Shown: piece after piece, positions 59,195 to 64,000 of the stretch
Numbering within the stretch: the stretch's first letter is position 1
Layout of the letters: each line of letters begins with the position of its first letter
Assembly (NCBI RefSeq): GCF_000715075.1
Contig: NC_134101.1
Span: 140,878,237 to 140,942,236 of the forward strand
DNA length: 64,000 nt
Direction: 5' to 3'
DNA from: Nicotiana tabacum
Lineage: Eukaryota > Streptophyta > Magnoliopsida > Solanales > Solanaceae
The notes under the pieces: model-generated
What the model was told of the DNA's origin: nothing
Database searches by the model: none
The model's input: the letters and a program-made list of their open reading frames with translations, nothing else
Translations under genes and position numbers: made by a program

Positions 59195-60361
59195 CCAAGT
59201 CATTGTCATAGACTTCAGCCATGGTATGGAATTTAATTGCAACGAGACCTTCAGAATTTAGACACTATTTCACCATTTAAAAGCACTGATTTGAATTGCC
59301 AATGAAAGAATAAATCAAGACTTCAAAATAGACTTAACTCACATGCTGAATTCTGACCTCGCATTAACACATTTAAACAATTTCACGATTTCAATTTATC
59401 ATAAGAAAAAATGTGAAGACCTAGACTGAACTAGAGGTGTTTCCAGCATAAACCAAACATGATCTCCGTTTGAAATCTTTCATGGAACAGAACCATTATA
59501 CAAGCAGTAAGGGAAAGAGTGAACAGTGAACCCCTGAACTTATAAAAACCACACTTTAAACATGAGAAGATAAAGCTTGGAAACCAAATGAGAAACAGAA
59601 TACAGGTCAGGGGTGTTGGACCCCAAAATTTGAATTACTGCCTTTCAATCTTGACCAAGCCAAACCAACTTAACTAACCAACTAATAGCTTCAATTCTCA
59701 GTTAGTAAATATCTTCAAAGAAGTACAAATAGTCCCAAATTATTTACATTAGAGCAGACTCAATCCAAACCTCACAAGGGCACATAGCACTAATGACACA
59801 AACGCATATACTTAACAGCTAAACTAGAGAGCATACGAAGAAGATTAACAGAAGAACATGTAACAATTATCATTTTCTTCAAAGCTTGATTACATGTTTT
59901 TGACCCACACTTCACATGTCACTCAAGATCCAAGGTCATACCTGGAAATCAAGAAGGAAGCAAGGGAATAAGGAATCAGTAGCAGCAGCAGTAAAATCAG
60001 CCCAGAATCAGTAAATTGAAACCATAGGATTAGTTACAAATCTAATAAAACAGTAGTTTCAACACAGCCAGACCCAAATCTTTCCAGAAAAACCAATATC
60101 AATCTATCTTTCAACACTAATGAAGTCCAAAAACTATTTAGGAATGGAAAATTTTCACTATTCAAGGCAGAAATTTGCAATGGTACAGTAGTTTTTAGTA
60201 TTTTCAACTCTTCGAACTCTCTTTCTATATCTGTTTTTTTCAATCATAAAATCTCTGTATTTCAGAATGTTCTTCTCTATTTCCAGTAGTTTTTTTTAGA
60301 ATATCTCTTCTATGTATTTCAGAGTACCAGACTGTTCTTCCCCCCCTAAAACCTCTCAAGT

Positions 60362-60776
60362 TCAACCTTTAAATAGGCATTGGTGGGTTGGCATAGGATT
60401 CCTGCTAATATTCGGTGCCACGGGAGCTTGAATTTCAATTCTATTGGTATCAATGAGTTCCTGTATCGCACTTTTTAAGTGCCAGCAATTCTCTGTGTCA
60501 TGACCTGGAGTACTAGAACAATACTCACAGCTGATAGTATAGTCAAGATTTTTTGGAGGAGGATTTGGCAGTTTGGACTGTATCGGCCCTAGCATATCCA
60601 GCTGTTTTAGCCTGTGGAACAGACTAGTGTATGATTCTCCCAACGGAGTAAATGTTTTCTTTTCTGCAACCTTTCACCCTTGAATGCTTGACTAGGCCGG
60701 AAACTTGGTCCGGGAGTGTTTTGATAGGCTCGTGGATGTGGGTAAGTATTTTGTGGAACGGGAGCACGCCATTGCG
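60362..60776 (-). pseudogene. Gag fragment in the left arm
   Basis: The minus frame reads GESYTSLFHRLKQLDM, PPPKNLDYTISCEYCSSTPG with HDTENC, the C-x2-C-x5-H-x4-C zinc knuckle of Tat gag. It continues as IQELIDTNRIEIQAP. Upstream, RVKGCR-type and Pro-rich gag segments run to the palindrome centre. It ends by fusing into LTR-like sequence. Only the C-terminal half of gag is present. Confidence 0.78.
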
Positions 60777-60846
60777 AGTGATCCCCCACCAGAACCTCAT
60801 TTTTCCGTCCATCATGCACAAGCATACAACCAACCTCCTGCCCATA
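60777..60846 (+). other. 70-bp spacer at the palindrome centre
   Basis: This is the only unpaired part between the arms. It reads in the plus direction as gag (PPPEPHFSVHHAQAYNQPPA) and continues in frame into the right arm, so the right arm holds the original sequence and the left arm was copied from it. Confidence 0.75.
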
Positions 60847-61385
60847 CGCAATGGCGTGCTCCCGTTCCACAAAATACTTACCCACATCCACGAGCCTACC
60901 AAAACACTCCCGGACCAAGTTTCCGGCCTAGTCAAGCATTCAAGGGTGAAAGGTTGCAGAAAAAGAAAACTTTTACTCCGTTGGGAGAATCATACACTAG
61001 TCTGTTCGACAGGCTAAAACAGCTGGATATGCTAAGGCCGATACAGTCCAAACTGCCAAATCCTCCTCCAATCTTGACTATACTATCAGTTGTGAGTATT
61101 GTTCTGGTACTCCAGGTCATGACACAGAGAATTGCTGGCACTTAAAAAGTGCGATACAGGAACTCATTGATACCAATAGAATTGAAGTACAAGCTCCCGT
61201 GGCACCGAATATTAGCAGGAATCCTATGCCAACCCACCAAGAGGCAAATATGATTGAAATAGTGCATGAGGGGGGAAGAGCAGTCTGGTACTCCGAAATA
61301 CATAGAAGAGATATTCTGAAAAAACTACTGGAAATAGAGAAGAACATTCTGAAATACAGAGATTTTATGATTGAAAAAAAACAGA
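60847..61385 (+). pseudogene. Gag fragment in the right arm
   Basis: It reads QWRAPVPQNTYPHPRAYQNT, GPSFRPSQAFKGERLQK and TPLGESYTSLFDRLKQLDM. A small deletion inside the knuckle lead (NPPP followed by a shift) breaks it, then the zinc knuckle and MAPNISRNPMPTHQEANMIE follow. The end reads KKLLEIEKNILKYRDF before a stop. Confidence 0.75.
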
Positions 61386-63370
61386 TATAGAAAGAGAGTT
61401 CGAAGAGTTGAAAATACTAAAAACTATTGTTCCATTGCAAATTTCTGCCTCGAATAGTGAAAATTTTCCATTCCTAAATAGTTTATGGACTTCATTAGTG
61501 TTGAAAGATAGATTGATATTGGTTTTTCTGGAAAGATTTGGGTCTGGCTGTGTTGAAACTACTGTTTTATTAGATTTGTAACTAATCCTATGGTTTCAAT
61601 TTACTGATTCTGGGCTGATTTTACTGCTGCTGCTACTGATTCCTTATTCCCTTGCTTCCTTCTTGATTTCCAGGTATGTCCTTGGATCTTGAGTGACATG
61701 TGAAGTGTGGGTCAGAAACATGCAATCAAGTTTTGAAGAAAATGATAATTGTTACATGTTCTTCTGTTAACCTTCTTTGTATGCTCTCTAGTTTAGCTGT
61801 TAAGTATATGCGTTTGTGTCATTAGTGTCATGTGCCCTTGTGAGGTTTGGATTGAGTCTGCTCTAATGTAAATAATTTGGGACTATTTGTACTTCTTTGA
61901 AGATGTTTACTAACTGAGAATTGAAGCTATTAGTTGGTTAGTTAAGTTGGTTTGGCTTGGTCAAGATTGAAAGGCAGTAATTCAAATTTTGGGGTCCAAC
62001 ACCCCTGACCCGTATTCTGATTCTCATTTGGTTTCCAAGCTTTGTCTTCTCGTGTTTAAAGTGTGGTTTTTATAAGTTCAGGGGTTCACTGTTTACTCTT
62101 TCCCTTACTGCTTGTATAATGGTTCTGTTCCATGAAAGATTTCAAACGGGGATCATGTTTGGTTTATGCTGGAAACACCTCTAGTTCAGTCTAGGTCTTC
62201 ATATTTTTTCTTCTGATAAATTGAAATCGTGAAATTGTTTAAATGTGTTAATGCGAGGTCAGAATTCAGCATGTGAGTTAAGTCTATTTTGAAATCTTGA
62301 TTTATTCTTTCATTGGCAATTCAAATCAGTGCTTTTAAATGGTGAAATAGCGTCTAAATTCTGAAGGTCTCGTTGCAATTAAATTCCATACCATGGCTGA
62401 AGTCTATGACAATGACTTGGGCTGTCATCTTGGCCCAGTCGTGCCAAGCTCTTGTTCCGGTATTCTTGATTCTGGGCTTCACGTTTAGCCCGGAAGTTTA
62501 CGATCTCAGTTTGTTTAAATCATGCTAGTGATTGCAAATCCCTCCCTTAAGTTGATTGATCTTTAATGGTTGAAAGTTTTTTTTGTTGTTTAGCTTTACT
62601 CAACTAGTTTTGTTTTAAAAAAAATATAATTAGTTAAAGGAGGGGTGCCATATTAGGCAATGCAAATAGCCATGGCTCTCAAGCATTTAGTTTGAATTTC
62701 CTCAAGATTAGAAGTGGGGTGCGCCATGCCAAACAAAAATGACAATCGCATGGCCCTTGTTTAATTAATTTTGTTTTAATCCTTAGAATTCGAGGCGCGC
62801 CATTTAGCAAATTCCCATGGTCCTCGCAAAGTTAAAAACGCGTAGTTGCTTTAGGCGCGTTATTTTAATAATTTACCTTCCCAAACTCGGATGCGCATTT
62901 GTGTGACTCAAATCCAAATCTCAACGTCGGATAAAATGTGTTGCGAATCGCGGGTGCATTTATGTGACGTGGTTCAAGACATATTTCAAATGACATTGCA
63001 ATTTTCCTTGAAAAATAATTAAATAAAGCGGTTAAAAAGTTTAAAATTGCACATAGGTTCAAAAATGTTTAAAATCATATAAACAGGTCAATTATAACAG
63101 TTGAGCGACCGTGCTAGAACCACGGAACTCGGGAATACCTAACACCTTCTCCCGGGTTAACAGAATTCCTTACTCGGATTTCTGGTTCGCGGACTGTTAA
63201 ACAGAGTCAATCTTTTTCTCGATTCGGGATTACACCGGTGACTTGGGACACCATAAATCTCCCAAGTGGCGACTCTGAATCTTAATATAAATAAATCCCG
63301 TTTTGATTGTCCTTTAATTGGAAAAATTCCCTTATACCCTTCCGGAGTGTAGGAAAAAGGAGGTGTGACA
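60847..63370 (+). repeat. Right arm of the giant inverted repeat
   Basis: It starts within gag and ends GGTGTGACA, four bases before a PBS. The gag fragment passes into LTR-like sequence near 61380. A CAG|GTATGT word at 61671, in the position of CAG|GTACAC in LTR D, is kept in both arms (as CAG|GTATGA in the left). Confidence 0.9.
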
Positions 63371-63374
63371 ACTC

Positions 63375-63393
63375 TGGCAACTCTGCTGGGGAT
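63375..63393 (+). other. PBS inside the rearranged element
   Basis: TGGCAACTCTGCTGGGGAT follows the right-arm LTR end by 4 bases, differing by one base from the PBS of element D. Right after it the sequence changes to LTR start in the opposite direction, so no leader or gag follows. Confidence 0.75.
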
Positions 63394-63856
63394 TTTTTGG
63401 CCCAGATCTGATTTCCTCTCTTTTATTAATTCTTTTTCTTTTCTTTTCTTCCTTTTTCTTTCAAAAATTGAAACTAAAATCCTAATTAAATTATAAAACC
63501 CAAATTAGCTTTAAGAATATTAATTAACTCTAAATAATAATTATCATAAATAATTAAATACTAAATTAAAAGAAAATCACACAATTTGACTAAAAACACA
63601 AAAATGTTATTTTTTGTGAATTTTCATTTTTTTAAAACACTTAATTATTAATTAATGTAAAAATCAAATCCTAAATGCAGATGCTATATTTTTGTATTTT
63701 TAATGCATTAATAAAATTAAACATGTACACAAACATACGCAGACAATCAGGAAAATTGCATAATAATTCCTAAAAATAACACATAATTAAAGAAAAGACC
63801 TAATTTTGGGAATTCTTTTGGAGTAATTCGTGTGAGGCAAAAATCACGTGTTCACA
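63394..63856 (-). repeat. LTR 5' (U3) part of the rearranged element
   Basis: On the minus strand it starts TGTGAACACGTGATTTTTGC and runs, like LTR D, through AT-rich sequence to a purine run and CAGATCTGGGCC, where the similarity breaks at the PBS junction. Confidence 0.78.
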
Positions 63857-63861
63857 CTACT
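63857..63861. other. Target-site duplication (CTACT), right
   Basis: It is identical to 58174-58178. Confidence 0.85.
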
Positions 63862-64000
63862 GTTAGCACCTTGTGGAAAGATAATAAGGTTGGAAGAGAT
63901 CTTGGCATGGCCAGGCACACCTATAAAGCTTTCCTTCAGTTATGTTTAGATGACCAAGCTGATGTGTGAACTTCAAGGGAAGTTGGAAGATCTAAAAACT
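63862..64000. other. Flanking sequence, probably the same intron
   Basis: No repeat or coding segment was recognised in these last 139 bases. They continue the DNA that lay next to the insertion site. Confidence 0.4.

Larger units (their letters stand above)
58179..60776 (-). repeat. Left arm of the giant inverted repeat
   Basis: It is the reverse complement of 60847-63370 with scattered substitutions and small indels. It carries an extra 65-bp tandem copy at about 59069-59194 that the other arm lacks. From outside to centre it holds the LTR 3' part, then the gag fragment. Confidence 0.9.
58179..63856 (-). mobile_element. Palindromic, rearranged Tat-like LTR retroelement in an intron
   Basis: The minus strand begins TGTGAACACGTGATTTTTGC at 63856, almost the start of LTR D, and ends GGTGTGACA at 58179, the end of LTR D. 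A perfect 5-bp target duplication flanks it, so these are true integration ends. Inside, the unit is not a normal element: after about 460 bp of LTR start comes a PBS in the opposite direction, then two arms of about 2.5 kb in inverted orientation around a 70-bp spacer. Each arm is an LTR 3' part joined to a gag fragment. No pol is present. Confidence 0.85.

Noticed and set aside
60624..60935. Overlapping minus frames across the palindrome centre that mirror plus frames
   Set aside because: They are produced by the inverted repeat; the real gag reading runs outward from the centre in each arm.

Overview
The window is plant nuclear DNA, and the repeat families look solanaceous (a Nicotiana-like genome is my best guess, from family resemblance only). 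It is AT-rich, nearly gene-free and consists mostly of nested LTR retrotransposons. Nearly all long reading frames are retroelement gag, protease, reverse transcriptase, RNase H and integrase frames, most broken by stops or shifts. I saw no tRNA, rRNA, CRISPR or bacterial-type features.

Layout. (1) 1-15404: Tat/Ogre-type Ty3/gypsy element A on the minus strand with LTRs of about 4.8 kb (the left LTR is cut by the window edge). It keeps an ORF1 remnant, RT, two RNase H domains and integrase, but has lost most of gag and the protease. (2) A sits in the primer-binding site of an Athila-type element B (minus), of which only one 1.5-kb LTR and 7 bases of a tRNA-Asp-type PBS are visible (15405-16948). 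(3) B interrupts the reverse transcriptase of a second Athila-type element C (plus), which resumes at 16949 and is broken again at 17529. (4) The second break is a full-length 21.6-kb Tat/Ogre-type element D (17530-39130, plus) with 4.3-kb LTRs, PBS, ORF1, gag-protease-G-patch, an intron-like spacer, RT-RNase H-integrase, a repeat-filled 3' untranslated region, a polypurine tract and a 5-bp target duplication with one mismatch. (5) C continues (39131-48431) with RNase H/integrase, a GC-palindrome-rich spacer, an accessory ORF and its 3' LTR. The accessory ORF is split by a 975-bp hAT-like element carrying two exons and an intron of a SWEET sugar-transporter gene. (6) 48432-51503: a Del/Tekay-like LTR remnant next to a 5' fragment of a copia element. 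(7) 51504-56397: mostly anonymous DNA, a frameshifted retroelement ORF with an apparent small intron, and an 849-bp foldback element.

(8) The one plausible cellular gene lies on the minus strand: the last exon (56398-57482) of a Rho-N-domain protein like the chloroplast protein RHON1. Its upstream intron carries a 5.68-kb insertion (58179-63856) with a perfect CTACT target duplication. This insertion is a rearranged LTR retroelement: two arms of about 2.5 kb, each an LTR 3' part joined to a gag fragment, face each other across a 70-bp spacer. The resulting giant palindrome could fold into a long hairpin RNA if the intron is transcribed.

The most unusual items are the intronic palindromic retroelement, the hAT-like element with SWEET exons, the frame-preserving 198-nt intron-like spacer in element D, and the G-patch domain downstream of the protease position in both Tat elements. 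All identifications rest on reading motifs by eye; no database search was possible.
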